Positions 51,664 through 62,267 of a stretch of 64,000 nt of DNA are shown piece by piece. The notes under the pieces are model-generated. The model had not been told where the DNA came from, made no database searches, and saw only the letters and a list, made by a program, of their open reading frames with translations. The DNA is from Phycisphaerales bacterium PN19_bin_20 (GTDB taxonomy: Bacteria; Planctomycetota; Phycisphaerae; Phycisphaerales; UBA1924): NCBI GenBank assembly GCA_021173225.1, contig JAJOLK010000008.1, forward strand, positions 1 to 64,000, in the 5' to 3' direction. Made by a program: the position numbers and the translations under genes. Every line of letters begins with the position of its first letter. Position 1 is the stretch's first letter.

Positions 51664-52590
51664 ATGTCTAAGCGCGGCTTTACCTTGATTGAGCTTCTCG
51701 TGGTCATCGCCATCATCGCCCTCCTCGTGGGCATCCTGCTGCCGGCGCTGCAAAAGGCCCGTCAGGCCGCGCGACAGGCCGTTCACCTGGTCAACTTGCA
51801 GCAGCAGGCGCTGGGCATGGCAACTTATCGCAATGATTTCAGGGACAGCGTGCCTGAGGCGTACCGGGCGAGCCCGACCGTGCTGGCCATCGCTCCCAAC
51901 CTCATCGGCGGCAAGTTCAACGCTGCTGACTCGACCTATACCGTGGGCAGCGGTGGTGCGTATGACTTCTGGCCGATCGAGCGGCAGCTCAACAGCTACC
52001 TCTACCCCTCAGTGATCTTTGAGGCCAAGACGACGGGCATTCCGCCAACCCCCGCCCAGCGGGCCAGCCTTGAATTGCCCATCTGGCGGTCACCCGGCGA
52101 CGTCTTCACGATCTACACCGGCCCCTTCCAGGGCGTCGCCCAGCGTCGCATCAACCCGACCCGCTCGACCTACGACGATATCGGCACGTCGTACATGTAC
52201 AACACCATTTGGTTCATCGCCAAGCTTCAGCTCTCACCCGCGGCGTCAGAGACGACCGTGCAGCGGTGGCGTCGGCTCCAGCGTCAAGGCATGCAGCAGA
52301 TGACGCTGGCGACCGTCAACCCCAGCAAGTTCGTGACCTTCACCGACAAGACCATGATCCGCGTTATCAACTCCCAAGCTGACAACGCCGGCGCGCTGAT
52401 CGACTTCGAAGGTGAGTTCGGCGGGCGCAACAACTGCGGCATGGCCTTCCTTGATGGTGCCGCTCGTATGGTCCAGGCCGAGCGTCGCACCGTCGTGTCC
52501 GGCGGGCACCCTTGGACACCGGACGGCGTCGGCAACACGATCTCCAACAACAACATCAAGCCCTTCGCCTACTCGCTCATTCTGCCCTGA
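51664..52590 (+). CDS. Prepilin-like protein with N-terminal cleavage/methylation motif
   Basis: 308 residues, ATG at 51664 after AAGGAG. Leader M-S-K-R-G, then [24 protein letters not shown], the prepilin motif and packing helix. The mature domain ends with [12 protein letters not shown], the DG motif of planctomycete members. Secretion or pilus genes are absent nearby. A terminator follows at 52635-52659. Confidence 0.9.
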   Translation: MSKRGFTLIELLVVIAIIALLVGILLPALQKARQAARQAVHLVNLQQQALGMATYRNDFRDSVPEAYRASPTVLAIAPNLIGGKFNAADSTYTVGSGGAYDFWPIERQLNSYLYPSVIFEAKTTGIPPTPAQRASLELPIWRSPGDVFTIYTGPFQGVAQRRINPTRSTYDDIGTSYMYNTIWFIAKLQLSPAASETTVQRWRRLQRQGMQQMTLATVNPSKFVTFTDKTMIRVINSQADNAGALIDFEGEFGGRNNCGMAFLDGAARMVQAERRTVVSGGHPWTPDGVGNTISNNNIKPFAYSLILP

Positions 52591-52634
52591 TTGACTCCTG
52601 GCTCTTGGCCTTTCACGATCTGTGACTTTCCCAC

Positions 52635-52659
52635 AACGGCCCCAAGTAGGGGCCGTTTT
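52635..52659 (+). terminator. Rho-independent terminator after the prepilin-like gene
   Basis: Stem ACGGCCCC/GGGGCCGT with loop AAGTA and a TTTT tail. Confidence 0.85.
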
Positions 52660-52680
52660 CCATCTGTGCGCGAGCTTACT

Positions 52681-52725
52681 CGGCCACCTCGGCCACCTCG
52701 GCCACCTCGGGCACCTCGGCCACTG
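52681..52725. repeat. Five tandem 9-base repeats
   Basis: Three exact CGGCCACCT units followed by CGGGCACCT and CGGCCACTG, in the intergenic region between the prepilin-like gene and fusA. Spacers are absent, so it is a simple tandem repeat. Confidence 0.9.
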
Positions 52726-52877
52726 CGGCACTGCGATGCCGAGGTGTTGGTGAAGGCTTCCGGCAGAGTGCACCAACAAGCCGGCCCCGGGTGACGGTGC
52801 ATCCGGGGCCGTGCTTAAGTGTCTACCTGCCGGGCCCGTTGGCCGCTTTGTCCCTCAGTCCCTTGATCGCCCTGGCC

Positions 52878-54995
52878 TCAGGACTTGCTGGCCTTGATGA
52901 CCTCGTCCTGCAGCGTCCGCGGCATCGCGCGATACTCCAGGAACTCCATCGTGTTGCTGCCACGGCCCTGCGTCAGCGACCGCAGCTGCGTGGTGTAGCC
53001 GAACATCTCGCTCAGCGGCACCTCGCACGAAACGATCTTGGCGTTCGCGCGGTCTTCCTGCTCAACGATCATCCCGCGCCGGCTAGAGATGTCACCGGTC
53101 ACCGCGCCGAAGTACTCCTCGGGCACCGTGACGACGACCTTCATGATCGGCTCGAGCAACACCGGCGTGGCCTTGACCACCGCCTCCTGCAACGCGATGC
53201 GCCCGGCCTGCTCGAAGGCGATCTGCGACGAGTCAACGTCGTGGTACTTGCCGTCGGTCAGCGTCACCTTGATGTTGATGAGCTGGAAGCCCGCGAGCAC
53301 GCCGCTCTTGGCCGTCTCACGCACGCCGTACTCGACGCTGGGGATGAACTCCTTGGGGATCGACCCGCCGACGACGCCGTTCTCGAACGCGACGCTGCCG
53401 GTGAAGTCGAGATCCTCCTCCTCTGCCTGCGCGGCGGTGAAGGGTTCGAGGGTGATGGTGCAGTCGCCGAACTGGCCGCGCCCGCCGGTCTGCTTCTTGA
53501 ACAGCCCGCGGACGTCCTCGGCCTTGCGGCTGATGGTCTCGCGGTAGCTGACCTGCGGCTTGCCGACCTCGACGTTCACCTTCATGTCACGGATCAGCTT
53601 GTTCTTGATGATCTCAAGGTGCAGCTCGCCCATCCCGCTGATGATCGTCTGGCCCGTCTCTTCGTTGAAGTTCGAGCGGAAGCTGGGGTCCTCACGGCGG
53701 ATCACGCCCAGGGCGTCGGCCAGCTTGCGCCGGTCGTCCTGGCTCTTGGGCTCGATACTCATGCTGATGACCGGCTCGGGGAAGGTCATGCGCTCGAGCA
53801 CGATGGGTTTGTCCGGGTCGCACAGCGTGTCGCCGGTGTAGCTGTCCTTGATGCCCACGACCGCCACGATGTTGCCGGCGAGGGCGGCCTCGAGGGGGAT
53901 GCGGTCCTGCGCGTGCATCTCGAAGATGCGGCTGGCCAGCTCCTTCTTGCCGTTGCCGGGGTTGATCACGCGCTGGCCCTTTTCGAGCTTGCCCGAGTAG
54001 ACGCGCATGTACGTCAGGTCGCCGTGGATGTCAGAGACGACCTTGAAAACCAGCGCGCTGAACGGGGCGTTCTCGTCGTGCGCCCGCGTCAACACGACGG
54101 TCTTGTCGCGCGGGTCCGTCCCCTGCACCTCAGACTTCTCGTGCGGGGCGGGCAGGTAGTCGATGACCGCGTCGAGCACCTTCTGCACGCCCACGTTCTT
54201 CAACGCCGCGCCGGCCAGCACCGGGTAGATCTTCTTTTGCACCACGCCCTTGCGCAGCGCGGCCTTCAGCTCGGGCACGCTTGGCTCGATGCCCTGGAGG
54301 TACTTGTCCATCAGGGCGTCGTCGACCTCGCTGATCTTCTCGACCATCTCGGCGCGCCACTTCTTGGCGATTTCCAGCCAGTCCGCCGGGATCGGACGCT
54401 CTTCGATCTTCGCGCCCTTGTCCTCTGGCACGTAGTAGTGCGCGACCATGTTCATCAGGTCGATGATGCCCTCAAGCTCGTGCCCACGCCCGATGGGGTA
54501 CTGAATCGGCACCCCGTTGGCGCCCAGGCGGTCGCGGATGGTCTTGACGCAGAAGTCAAAGTCCGCGCCGATCTTGTCCATCTTGTTGATCAGGCACATG
54601 CGCGGGACGCCGTAGCGGTCGGCCTGACGCCAGACCGTCTCGCTCTGGGCCTCGACGCCTTCCTTGCCGTCGAAGACCGCCACCGCGCCGTCGAGCACGC
54701 GCAGCGATCGTTCAACCTCGATGGTGAAGTCGACGTGCCCGGGGGTGTCGATCAGGTTGATCTTGTACTCGTTGCCGTCCTTGATCCAGGGGCAGGTCGT
54801 GGCGGCTGACTGGATCGTGATGCCACGCTCCTGCTCTTCCTGCAGGAAGTCCATCGTCGCGGTGCCCTCGTGGACCTCGCCGATCTTGTAGGTCTTGCCG
54901 GTGTAGTACAGGATCCGCTCGCTGACGGTGGTCTTGCCCGCGTCGATGTGGGCGCAGATGCCGATGTTGCGGATGTGGTTGAAATTCTGAGCCAT
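52878..54995 (-). CDS. fusA: Elongation factor G
   Basis: 705 residues from the ATG at 54995 ([13 protein letters not shown]); an upstream ATG at 55067 would add 24 residues not typical of the family. G1 [10 protein letters not shown]3 D-T-P-G-H-V-D-F, G4 N-K-M-D-K and domain [10 protein letters not shown] are present. EF-G drives ribosome translocation and recycling. A Shine-Dalgarno AAGGAAG precedes the start. It is not next to rpsL, rpsG or tuf, so this could be a single or second copy. Confidence 0.97.
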   Translation of the reverse strand: MAQNFNHIRNIGICAHIDAGKTTVSERILYYTGKTYKIGEVHEGTATMDFLQEEQERGITIQSAATTCPWIKDGNEYKINLIDTPGHVDFTIEVERSLRVLDGAVAVFDGKEGVEAQSETVWRQADRYGVPRMCLINKMDKIGADFDFCVKTIRDRLGANGVPIQYPIGRGHELEGIIDLMNMVAHYYVPEDKGAKIEERPIPADWLEIAKKWRAEMVEKISEVDDALMDKYLQGIEPSVPELKAALRKGVVQKKIYPVLAGAALKNVGVQKVLDAVIDYLPAPHEKSEVQGTDPRDKTVVLTRAHDENAPFSALVFKVVSDIHGDLTYMRVYSGKLEKGQRVINPGNGKKELASRIFEMHAQDRIPLEAALAGNIVAVVGIKDSYTGDTLCDPDKPIVLERMTFPEPVISMSIEPKSQDDRRKLADALGVIRREDPSFRSNFNEETGQTIISGMGELHLEIIKNKLIRDMKVNVEVGKPQVSYRETISRKAEDVRGLFKKQTGGRGQFGDCTITLEPFTAAQAEEEDLDFTGSVAFENGVVGGSIPKEFIPSVEYGVRETAKSGVLAGFQLINIKVTLTDGKYHDVDSSQIAFEQAGRIALQEAVVKATPVLLEPIMKVVVTVPEEYFGAVTGDISSRRGMIVEQEDRANAKIVSCEVPLSEMFGYTTQLRSLTQGRGSNTMEFLEYRAMPRTLQDEVIKASKS

Positions 54996-55767
54996 GTTCG
55001 TGCTTCCTTGAATGCTGGGGTCGTCGCCCGTGACGCCCCGGGCGAGCCAGTTAGTGCCGAGTGCCAATCGCCCGACGAAGGCCGCCGGGCATTGGGCCGG
55101 TGGTGGTCATGCCAGAGGCGTGACGTAAAAGGTGAGAGTTGAAACCTCGTTCGCGTGGGCCGGGCCTTTACTCCCGCCACCCATCGACCGTCTGAACTTT
55201 GCCGAACTCATGCCGTGCCGAGCAGTCGCCCAGCCGCACACTCGCCGCGAGCAGCCCGGGCATCATCCCGGGCCGGTCCGCCCCGCCGGTCGGGGCCGGG
55301 TTGGGGTGAGGGCCATCCCGCCGGTGGGGGCCGGTTTGGGGTGAGGGCTGATTAAGCTCAGCCCCGCGCGTCGTGATCCTCGTCGTCGTCATCGTCCATA
55401 GGGCCCCCAAACTTGCCGCCGAGGCAAGGGCCCGCCTGGGCCGTTTGAGAGAGCCAAGTTTAGGCCCGCTTCACTCGGGCGGACAGCCCATAACACTCGG
55501 ACCCCGCAAGAATGTGGCCCATTTTGAGCCACGAGGTTCCACGTGTCCTCACGTACCCTCACGTCCCCCAACGTGCCCCCACGCGGCAACGCCCCCGGCT
55601 CGCCAAGCCGCGATCTGATGCGCCTCCTTCAACAAGCACGGCCCCGGGGGTCTCCCCAGAGCCGCGCCGCGGGGTCGCGCGATGAACTTCTTCTATCTCA
55701 ACCCGATGTGTGCTCGCGGCGGGAACCCTCCCGTGCTCAGCAACCGATCGGCTCAGCCAGTGCCCGC
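54996..55767. other. Gene-free region with imperfect repeats
   Basis: About 770 bases between fusA and the dockerin-type protein. At 55283-55348 two near-identical 31-base units lie in tandem, rich in GGGGCCGG and GGGGTGAGGGC. Near 55545-55585 short C-A-C-G-T motifs recur. No protein, RNA or terminator was recognised. Confidence 0.5.
55283..55348. repeat. Imperfect 31-base tandem repeat
   Basis: Units at 55283-55313 and 55317-55348 share GCCGGT, GGGGCCGG and TTGGGGTGAGGGC with few differences. Confidence 0.8.
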
Positions 55768-57036
55768 TCAGCAACCGTTCGTGAACCGGCTGATGAACAG
55801 GATCACGTCGTCGGCGGTGAACTCGCCGTCGGCGCCCGCCGTCGGGCCAGGGGACGCGATGTCGGCCTGCGTGTTGCCGCTGGTGAACCAGCTGATGAAC
55901 AAGATGATGTCGTCGGCCGTCAGCTCGCCGTCGGGTCCCACGCTGGGGCCCGGGCCAGCGATGTCTGACGCGCACGCGGGCGTCAGCACCCACATGTAGT
56001 TGCAGGCGTTGAAGTTGCCTTGGTTGACCAGGAACAGGCGGCCCGTGATCGGGTCCGCCGCCAGGCTCTCAAGGTGCAGCCGCAGCGAGCAGCCAATCAT
56101 GTCCAGGCGGAAGGGCGGCTGGGGCGTGCCGGTGGTGGTCAGGATCTCGGTAGCGATCAAATTCCCGTCGATATCAAACGCCTGCAGTGCGGGGAAGCCG
56201 CGATCAAACGAGACCAGCAGCACGCCCTCGGGGCGGCGGATCTGGGCCGGCAGCTTGGGCGAATCCGGCATGTACGTGATGCCCTTGGACACACCACCGG
56301 CCAGCGCCGGGAAGACCGTCCCGCCGACCGGGAACGAGCCCAGCAGCGCCCCGTTGGTCCCGCGGCGCTCAACGCCGGTGATGTCCAGCCCGCCAAGGTC
56401 TTGATTGATCGTCATCAGCTGCGCCGGGCGGTTTCCAATTGCTGGCACAAACGTGATGTCCTCAAGGTTGAAGTTTGTGCCCGTGATGTTCACCAGGCAA
56501 CCGCCGCTCTGCACCGGGCAGAGCTGGTTGGTGTTGGTCTGCAGCAGTGAGCCGGAGTTGGTGCCGTTGAGTGCAAAGGCCGAAAGGAACCCGTCGTTGC
56601 CGCCGACAACGAGGTTCCCGTTCGCGCCCAGGCCGGTGGGCGAGTTGTTGACGGTGATGCCGCCCGGGTTCAAGTCGAAGTCGGCGACGGTGACCAGACG
56701 CCGCGAGGGGGTCAGGCTGACCACCCCACCCGGGCCGGTGACAACGTTGATCTCGACGATCCAGTTATCCGGCTCGCCGATAAACAGGTCGGTCATGTCG
56801 TCGGCGCTCATCAGCAGCTTGTCGTTGCCCAGCCAGTGCGCGCCCTCAACCTCGAAGAGCTTGACCGTGTCACTGGGGAAGGTGACCCCCGGGAAGCCGA
56901 CCTGCTGGCTGTAGTCCAGCCGCTGCACCCGGTACGTCTGACCGAACAGCGTGATGGCGTCCTGGGCCATCGCACAGCTACCGGCGGCGGCGACGAGCGT
57001 GACGGCAAGGATCCTGACAAGCATGGCGTTCTTCAT
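55768..57036 (-). CDS. Secreted protein with two C-terminal GC-type dockerin-like repeats
   Basis: 422 residues from the ATG at 57036. Signal peptide A-V-T-L-V-A-A-A-G-S-C-A-M-A-Q. The main domain has motifs shared with the protein at 58412 (S-K-G-I-T-Y-M-P, E-S-L-A-A-D-P-I-T-G-R-L-F-L-V), suggesting a beta-propeller related to SdiA-regulated or phytase-like proteins. The C-terminus carries two D-I-A-x-P-G-P...A-D-D-I-I-L-F-I-S-W-F-T repeats with Ca-binding-like acidic residues, ending N-G-C: the dockerin-like anchor seen in Phycisphaerae. It probably attaches to the cell surface; binding partner unknown. Confidence 0.85.
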   Translation of the reverse strand: MKNAMLVRILAVTLVAAAGSCAMAQDAITLFGQTYRVQRLDYSQQVGFPGVTFPSDTVKLFEVEGAHWLGNDKLLMSADDMTDLFIGEPDNWIVEINVVTGPGGVVSLTPSRRLVTVADFDLNPGGITVNNSPTGLGANGNLVVGGNDGFLSAFALNGTNSGSLLQTNTNQLCPVQSGGCLVNITGTNFNLEDITFVPAIGNRPAQLMTINQDLGGLDITGVERRGTNGALLGSFPVGGTVFPALAGGVSKGITYMPDSPKLPAQIRRPEGVLLVSFDRGFPALQAFDIDGNLIATEILTTTGTPQPPFRLDMIGCSLRLHLESLAADPITGRLFLVNQGNFNACNYMWVLTPACASDIAGPGPSVGPDGELTADDIILFISWFTSGNTQADIASPGPTAGADGEFTADDVILFISRFTNGC

Positions 57037-57130
57037 TGATCTTCTCCTCTAAGAGCTTTTAGCCGTGGGGACTAAAAGCAGTGGCGGGGCCAGAGCTGTG
57101 GGGGCTAAAGGCGATAGGGGGCCAGAGCGG

Positions 57131-58153
57131 CTACCAGTTCAGGCCGCTGTAAGTCAGCCAGCCGCCGTAGACCGTGCCCTCGATGTCGTCATAAACGCGG
57201 ATGACCCAGCCGTTGCGGGTGCCGACGGTTGAGTCAAAGATCCCGTCGCGCTTCCCGTCGTCCTTGGCGCTGTTGACCGAGCCGTCGGCAAACACAAAGT
57301 TGCCCAGGGTTTTGTTGTGCCTGATCTGCCCGACGGCGATCGTCGGCCCGCGACCGTGCGCCACGCCAAAGTCGGTATAAACCTGCCGCCCGCTGACGTT
57401 TTGGCCCTGCGGGTTGCGGGCGGCTGTCGGCCCGTCGCTACTGGTCTTGGCACCCACCACCTCAGGCTCGCCGATGTTCAACACCAGCCCGTTGTTGGTG
57501 TCCAAAAGCTCGGCCTTCGGGTCTGCAAACAGCGGCACCTTTGAGGTCGGGGCGATCCCCAGCGCCGAGGTCTTCAGCGGGCCCTTGCTGTTGGCGATGT
57601 CCTTAGGGTTGATCAGCGTGTTGACATTCTTCGGGTCTGTATACCCCATGTACCAAGACTGGGTGTAGTTGGTGTTGTATCCCGCGCGGATCAGCGCCTG
57701 CTGCTCCACGAGCGTGATTGCCAAATGCGCGTCTGCGCCGCGCACCTTGGTGTCGTTCCAAGACTCGCTGCCCAGCGCGGGCGACGTCGGGCACAAAATC
57801 TGCCCGGGGTTCGCGTATTCACCGACCCGGAAGTCCGCCACCCAGCCGGCCTTGGTCATCGGGCCCCATGACCGCGGCCTGCGGTTGTCCCACACGCCGC
57901 TGCTGAGGTACCCCTTCGCGTCGTTGGCGTACGTCATCGACGCGAGGCCAAGCTGCCGAAGATTGCTGGCGCACTTGGTGGTTTGGGCCGTGTCACGCGC
58001 CGAGGCCAACGCCGGCAGCAGAATCGAGACCAGCAGCGCAATGATCGCGATCACCACCAGCAGCTCTATGAGCGTGAAGCCGGGAGTCCGCCTCCCGAGC
58101 CTGGGATCGGTGCAACAACGAGGCGCCGTCAAGTTCCCTAAGGGGCTTTGCAT
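57131..58153 (-). CDS. Prepilin-like protein with N-terminal cleavage/methylation motif
   Basis: 340 residues from the ATG at 58153. After a 24-residue basic leader with [25 protein letters not shown] marks the prepilin motif. Downstream [21 protein letters not shown] is the region shared with planctomycete pseudopilins, and [10 protein letters not shown] is the C-terminal DG motif. It sits between two paralogous secreted proteins. Confidence 0.9.
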   Translation of the reverse strand: MQSPLGNLTAPRCCTDPRLGRRTPGFTLIELLVVIAIIALLVSILLPALASARDTAQTTKCASNLRQLGLASMTYANDAKGYLSSGVWDNRRPRSWGPMTKAGWVADFRVGEYANPGQILCPTSPALGSESWNDTKVRGADAHLAITLVEQQALIRAGYNTNYTQSWYMGYTDPKNVNTLINPKDIANSKGPLKTSALGIAPTSKVPLFADPKAELLDTNNGLVLNIGEPEVVGAKTSSDGPTAARNPQGQNVSGRQVYTDFGVAHGRGPTIAVGQIRHNKTLGNFVFADGSVNSAKDDGKRDGIFDSTVGTRNGWVIRVYDDIEGTVYGGWLTYSGLNW

Positions 58154-58384
58154 TGGGCATCATCATCGCACTAGTTTGGGTCAGATTCGATGGGCTCTCT
58201 GTGAAGACTATGTAAATTTTTCAGCCGTCCGCCACGCTAGCTTTATCCGTCAGTTTTAATAAGTTCGTGCAAATACGACATCCTAAGGCCAGGAATGGTC
58301 GTTTCCGCATAGAAGCTAGCCATACTCTGTCCACTCACCCCTAACGGGGCGAGCGGGCCCGTGTGTGTGGCCCGAACAACATCA

Positions 58385-58405
58385 AGGCCGAAAGGCCTGG
58401 AGGAG
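58385..58405 (+). promoter_or_regulatory. GAAA-tetraloop hairpin directly before the Shine-Dalgarno
   Basis: AGGCC (58385-58389), loop GAAA, GGCCT (58394-58398), immediately followed by GGAGGAG (58399-58405) six bases before the ATG at 58412. The stem could affect ribosome access or stabilise the mRNA end. Confidence 0.5.
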
Positions 58406-58411
58406 TACGAG

Positions 58412-59434
58412 ATGAAGTCGATCGCTCTGCTGTATGCCGTTGCTGGTCTTTCTTCCGTGGCCAACGCCGGGACGCTGAACAACGCCGTCTTCACGCCGAT
58501 GTTCGGGCAGAGCCGCCCGGTCAGCATCTTTCGCGTGGCCTCAGATATTGCCGGCCCTGACGCCGTCCGCCTTGAGCCCGAGGGCATGACCTGGTTCAAC
58601 GGCGACCTCTATGCCTCCGGCGACGCCGGCGCTGCCAGTCCCATCGCCGAGGCCAACGGGTTCATCGCCCGTTACGTCGGCGGTAACCTCGCCTCGGCCC
58701 CCTTGCGGATGGGCCAGTTCAACGTCCTCGCTAGCGTCGCCGGCAACCTCCCCGTCGGCCCCGAGGGCATCACGGTCAACACCCGAGGCATCGGCTACGG
58801 CTCGTTCTCTGGCAGCAATCTCAGCATCGTTGCCGTTGACGGCTTCTCCTCCCCCACCGGACGCATCTTGACGACCCTGAACACCACCACCAACACCACC
58901 TCGGGCACCGTTGGCAGCTACCCCATCAACTCTGATGACATCGCCTTCGTCCCCGGCATCCCCAGCGACGGCTCGCAGGACCGCTTCGCCGTGATCGACG
59001 GCAGCAACGGGAACAACCAGATGCGCTTCGTCTCCGCCGCCGACGGCAGGACCGCTCTCTCGTTCTTCAGCCTCCCCAACCAGAGCAAGGGCCTGGTCTA
59101 CCTGCCCGCCTCCGAGGCCGCGTGGTTCGGCTTCGCTCAGGACGCCTTCCTGGTCGCTATCACCCCTGACTTCGCCGGCGACACCAACAAGCTCAACCTC
59201 TACTCGATCACGGGCGTCTTGCTGGCCAGCGAGGTTCTGCCCACCGGCAACGCCGCCTCGGGCCTCTTCCATGCCACCGAGAGCCTCGCGTGGAACCCCG
59301 CCACGCAGCAGCTGTTCATCGGTGACGAGAACGGCATGTCCAGCCAGATCGCTGTCGTGACCGTCCCGGCCCCGGGCGTTGCGGCCCTCTTGGGTCTGGG
59401 CGCGCTGGCTGCTGGCCGTCGCCGCCGTAACTAA
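58412..59434 (+). CDS. Secreted PEP-CTERM-type protein, paralogue of the dockerin protein
   Basis: 340 residues from the ATG at 58412. Signal peptide M-K-S-I-A-L-L-Y-A-V-A-G-L-S-S-V-A-N-A. Main domain shares motifs with the 55768 protein (S-K-G-L-V-Y-L-P, E-S-L-A-W-N-P-A-T-Q-Q-L-F-I). The C-terminus V-P-A-P-G-V-A-A-L-L-G-L-G-A-L-A-A-G-R-R-R-R-N is a PEP-CTERM-like sorting tail: V-P-A-P, hydrophobic helix, Arg cluster. Such tails are removed by exosortase; none is in the window. Function of the main domain is unknown; fold likely a beta-propeller. Confidence 0.85.
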   Translation: MKSIALLYAVAGLSSVANAGTLNNAVFTPMFGQSRPVSIFRVASDIAGPDAVRLEPEGMTWFNGDLYASGDAGAASPIAEANGFIARYVGGNLASAPLRMGQFNVLASVAGNLPVGPEGITVNTRGIGYGSFSGSNLSIVAVDGFSSPTGRILTTLNTTTNTTSGTVGSYPINSDDIAFVPGIPSDGSQDRFAVIDGSNGNNQMRFVSAADGRTALSFFSLPNQSKGLVYLPASEAAWFGFAQDAFLVAITPDFAGDTNKLNLYSITGVLLASEVLPTGNAASGLFHATESLAWNPATQQLFIGDENGMSSQIAVVTVPAPGVAALLGLGALAAGRRRRN

Positions 59435-59459
59435 GTCTTTCGACGCCTGTTTTTTCTTG

Positions 59460-59494
59460 AGGGCCTCTGGGCGATGTGCCCGGGGGCCTTGTCA
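59460..59494 (+). terminator. Hairpin after the PEP-CTERM gene
   Basis: 11-base stem (two G-U pairs) with arms at 59462-59472 and 59478-59488, loop GATGT, then a weak T-rich tail TTGTCATTT. An imperfect intrinsic terminator. Confidence 0.55.
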
Positions 59495-59559
59495 TTTCCT
59501 GCGCGCCCGCGCGACGCCTCAACACCCCGAGCGCTTGCCCGCCGCGCGTACCCTCGGGC

Positions 59560-60429
59560 GTGAGCACCCCAGCAACCAGCACCCACGCCCATGCCGATCG
59601 CCCCAAGCCCGACGCGCCGTTGACTATCGCCGGACGCAGCTTCAACAGTCGCCTTGTCACCGGCACGGGCAAGTACGCAAGCTTCCCGCTCATGCAGGCC
59701 GCGCTCGACGCCTCGGGCTGTGAGGTCGTCACAGTCGCCGTTCGGCGTGAGCGGCTGTACAACGACAAGGGCCAGAGCCTGCTCGACGCGCTCGACCTGT
59801 CGCGATATATCGTGCTGCCCAACACCGCAGGTTGCTTTACTGCTGACGACGCCGTGCGCGTCGCGCTGCTCGGGCGCGAGCTGCTGGACCAGCTCGAAAA
59901 TGCCGGCGCGGGGTGGGTCAAGCTCGAAGTGTTGGGCGATAAGAAGACGCTGCTGCCCGACCCGGTCGGGACCATCGAGGCGACCCGCCGCCTGGTCAAA
60001 GAGGGCCTGCAGGTGCTGGCCTATTGCAGTGACGACCCGATCACGGCCCTGCGCGTGAAAGAGGCCGGCGCGACCAGCGTCATGCCCGCCGGGAGCCCCA
60101 TCGGCAGCGGGCAGGGCGTGCTCAACCGCGCCAACATCGTGCTCTGCCTGGAGCTGCTCAAGGGCGGCGACGCGAGCTATCCCGTTATCGTTGACGCCGG
60201 CGTTGGCAGCGCCAGTGACGTCGCCATCGCCATGGAGCTCGGCGCCGACGGCGTGCTGCTCAACACCGCCATCGCGCACGCCAAAGACCCTGTGCTGATG
60301 GCCCGCGCGATGAACTTCGCCTGCCGTGCAGGACGCGATAGTTACCTTGCTGGCCGCATCCCGCGCCGGCTTTACGCCAGCGCCAGCAGCCCGTGGGAAG
60401 GAACCATCGGCTACATCCCGGGCGAGTAG
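59560..60429 (+). CDS. thiG: Thiazole synthase ThiG
   Basis: 289 residues from the GTG at 59560. Family motifs include [36 protein letters not shown] with the Schiff-base lysine, and [23 protein letters not shown]. ThiG makes the thiazole phosphate of thiamine from deoxyxylulose phosphate, dehydroglycine and ThiS thiocarboxylate. No thiS, thiF or thiH is adjacent, and no TPP riboswitch was seen in the short upstream region. Confidence 0.96.
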   Translation: MSTPATSTHAHADRPKPDAPLTIAGRSFNSRLVTGTGKYASFPLMQAALDASGCEVVTVAVRRERLYNDKGQSLLDALDLSRYIVLPNTAGCFTADDAVRVALLGRELLDQLENAGAGWVKLEVLGDKKTLLPDPVGTIEATRRLVKEGLQVLAYCSDDPITALRVKEAGATSVMPAGSPIGSGQGVLNRANIVLCLELLKGGDASYPVIVDAGVGSASDVAIAMELGADGVLLNTAIAHAKDPVLMARAMNFACRAGRDSYLAGRIPRRLYASASSPWEGTIGYIPGE

Positions 60430-60789
60430 CGGCGGGGGGGCGGCAGGGGCTCGGACGTTCGCGACGGATGTAATGAAACTTACATTTCCGTAAGGGCTCA
60501 AGGGGAGCGACTGCTACCGCCCGGGTGCGCAAGCGGTGCTGCTTGCGCTCACTACAGCCCAGTTGCTAGTAGACCTGGGGCCGCCGAGTGCACGGCCGTC
60601 AGCATCGCGTCCGCCTCACGCCGCTCGCCTGCGGAGCGTGCCCCCAATGACGCTCCGTGCTCAAGGCCATGGCCTAAAAGCTCCGCGCAAGAGCGGAGAG
60701 TTGCCGCTTATGCCCAGGGGTAAGTGGTGGGCCAGCGGGAGGCCAGTGGTTCGCGATCGGCAAGTCGATGTCGCAACTAGGATCCGCCG
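60430..60789. other. Gap between thiG and the ECF pseudogene
   Basis: 360 bases without a gene. Near 60470-60495 a short imperfect inverted sequence around TGTAATGAAACTTACA occurs. Nothing else is recognised. Confidence 0.4.
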
Positions 60790-61455
60790 ATGTGTCCATC
60801 GAAGGACACGACATTGGAGCCTTGGCCGCAAGAAGGCGGACCGCTGGACGAAGCAGCGCGCTCGCGGTGGCTCGCGGCGCTCTACGCGCAGCTTCGTGCG
60901 CGCGCTCAAGCCGAGCTGGTTGGCGAGCGGGCTGGACACACGCTGAGTGCGAAAGCGCTTGTCAATGAGGTGTACATCAAGCTCTCGGGGCAGAGGGACC
61001 TTGGGCGAAAGGCCGACTCACCTCAAGCATCTCCGCTGGACCGCGGGGTCTTCTTCGGACTCGCGGCGCAGTCCATGCGGCGGATCCTTGTCGATCACGC
61101 TCGAACGCACGGCCGGACCAAGCGTGGCGGCGGCGCGAAGAGAGAAGGCGGCGATGCGCTACAAGGGTTGGCAGGTGCATACCCGTCGAGCCCTCTTAGC
61201 TCGAACGTGAATGCCGCGCTTGACCCGATTGACCTTGACGCGGCCCTGACGAAGCTGTCAATCGAGCACGAGCAGGCCGCGCTGTGTGACCGAGGAACAG
61301 TTGTGGAGGGCAGTGGGCTCGTAGATAGCTGCTTGTCCAGTAAGGCCATCACTGAGGAGAGCCGCGCCGGGTGTTCACGGTGGACCACCTGCGCAGATTG
61401 CCAGCTATGTGCGGGCGGCCGCACGAAGGCCGAGCCAAGAGGTTTCGACGAATGA
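60790..61455 (+). pseudogene. ECF sigma factor (TIGR02999 type) with broken C-terminal region
   Basis: The first 160 residues match the family: L-Y-A-Q-L-R-A-R-A-Q...G-H-T-L-S-A-K-A-L-V-N-E-V-Y-I-K-L, F-F-G-L-A-A-Q-S-M-R-R-I-L-V-D-H-A-R and L-D-A-A-L-T-K-L. Then the expected V-E-L-R-F-F-G-G-L...V-S-x-x-T-V-K-R-D-W region 4 is absent; instead the frame runs on into unrelated residues. A shifted frame shows V-T-E-E-Q-L-W-R-A-V-G-S, the remains of region 4, consistent with a deletion and frameshift near 61280. Such a protein would lack -35 recognition and is probably inactive. Confidence 0.7.
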
Positions 61456-62267
61456 TCGCAACTATGGACGAGTGAAGAATGATCAGCAGGGCAGAATGGC
61501 GGCGGTATAGGTACGGCTCGCACATCGCTGTAATAGGTTTTCCGTGCATAATAGTACCTGCGATTCTAGTCCGACAGGTGCGGTATGTGGCACCGCGTGG
61601 TTCTTCAGATGAGGCGTCAGCACACGATCGCGCGACAGGGGTGTGGCGGATCTCGTGGGTGCGGGTGAGCCCGCCGCAGCAGCCGGGAAACCGCACCAAC
61701 TGCCACCGCAGGAGTCCGGGGCTACTCATGGCATCATCTGCTTGAAGCGACTTGCGCCGGCGCGCCGAGTCCATTGGGCCGCTCTCGATGGGGCCCCTCC
61801 TGAGTACAAAAAGCGCTTCAATCACGGCTCATATCTATGACCTAACCTCCATCGGTGATCGCGAACCACCTCCCATTCAGCGAAGAACATAGCGCGTATT
61901 TCTCCCTGTTGTGCCCGACATGGTCGTAACCACGACCACCCCGGTGTTTGCGTGGGTGTAGGCTCTTTCCTCATCCGGTCTCCCTCGCGGGTAGCTCAGA
62001 AGTATTTCGACGCGACCCTGAATCTCTCTAGAAGTCGGATCCGTCTCATGAGGGAAGAAACGCCAATCAAACAGGCTGGTCGCCTCGGCTTCGCTCGTCG
62101 TTTGCGACGCCGCTCGGCTCGCTCCCTAGCGGTTTGCTGGTGCCTAGGTGGTCTTGCGATCAGCAAAGGAGCGGAGGTGGGGCCTAGGCGCATTGTGAGG
62201 GTTCGAGCGGTCCGCGCCTCCGCCGCGGTTCGGACGGCTGAAGCTGCGGGAGCTTGGAGGGCGGCCG
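61456..62267. other. Degenerate region before the AI-2E transporter
   Basis: About 810 bases with no convincing gene on either strand; possible decayed remains linked to the ECF pseudogene, for example a partner kinase or regulator. Shine-Dalgarno-like GGAGGG near 62256 serves the transporter. Confidence 0.5.

Noticed and set aside
52681-52725. Possible CRISPR-like array
   Set aside because: Repeats are nine bases long with no spacers and no cas genes are nearby.
52791-54809. Long open frame antisense to fusA
   Set aside because: It is the shadow of EF-G's codon bias; composition is Leu/Val/His/Arg-rich with no known motif.
59435-59559. TPP riboswitch before thiG
   Set aside because: The CTGAGA and the ACCTGA...GGATAATGCC cores are absent.
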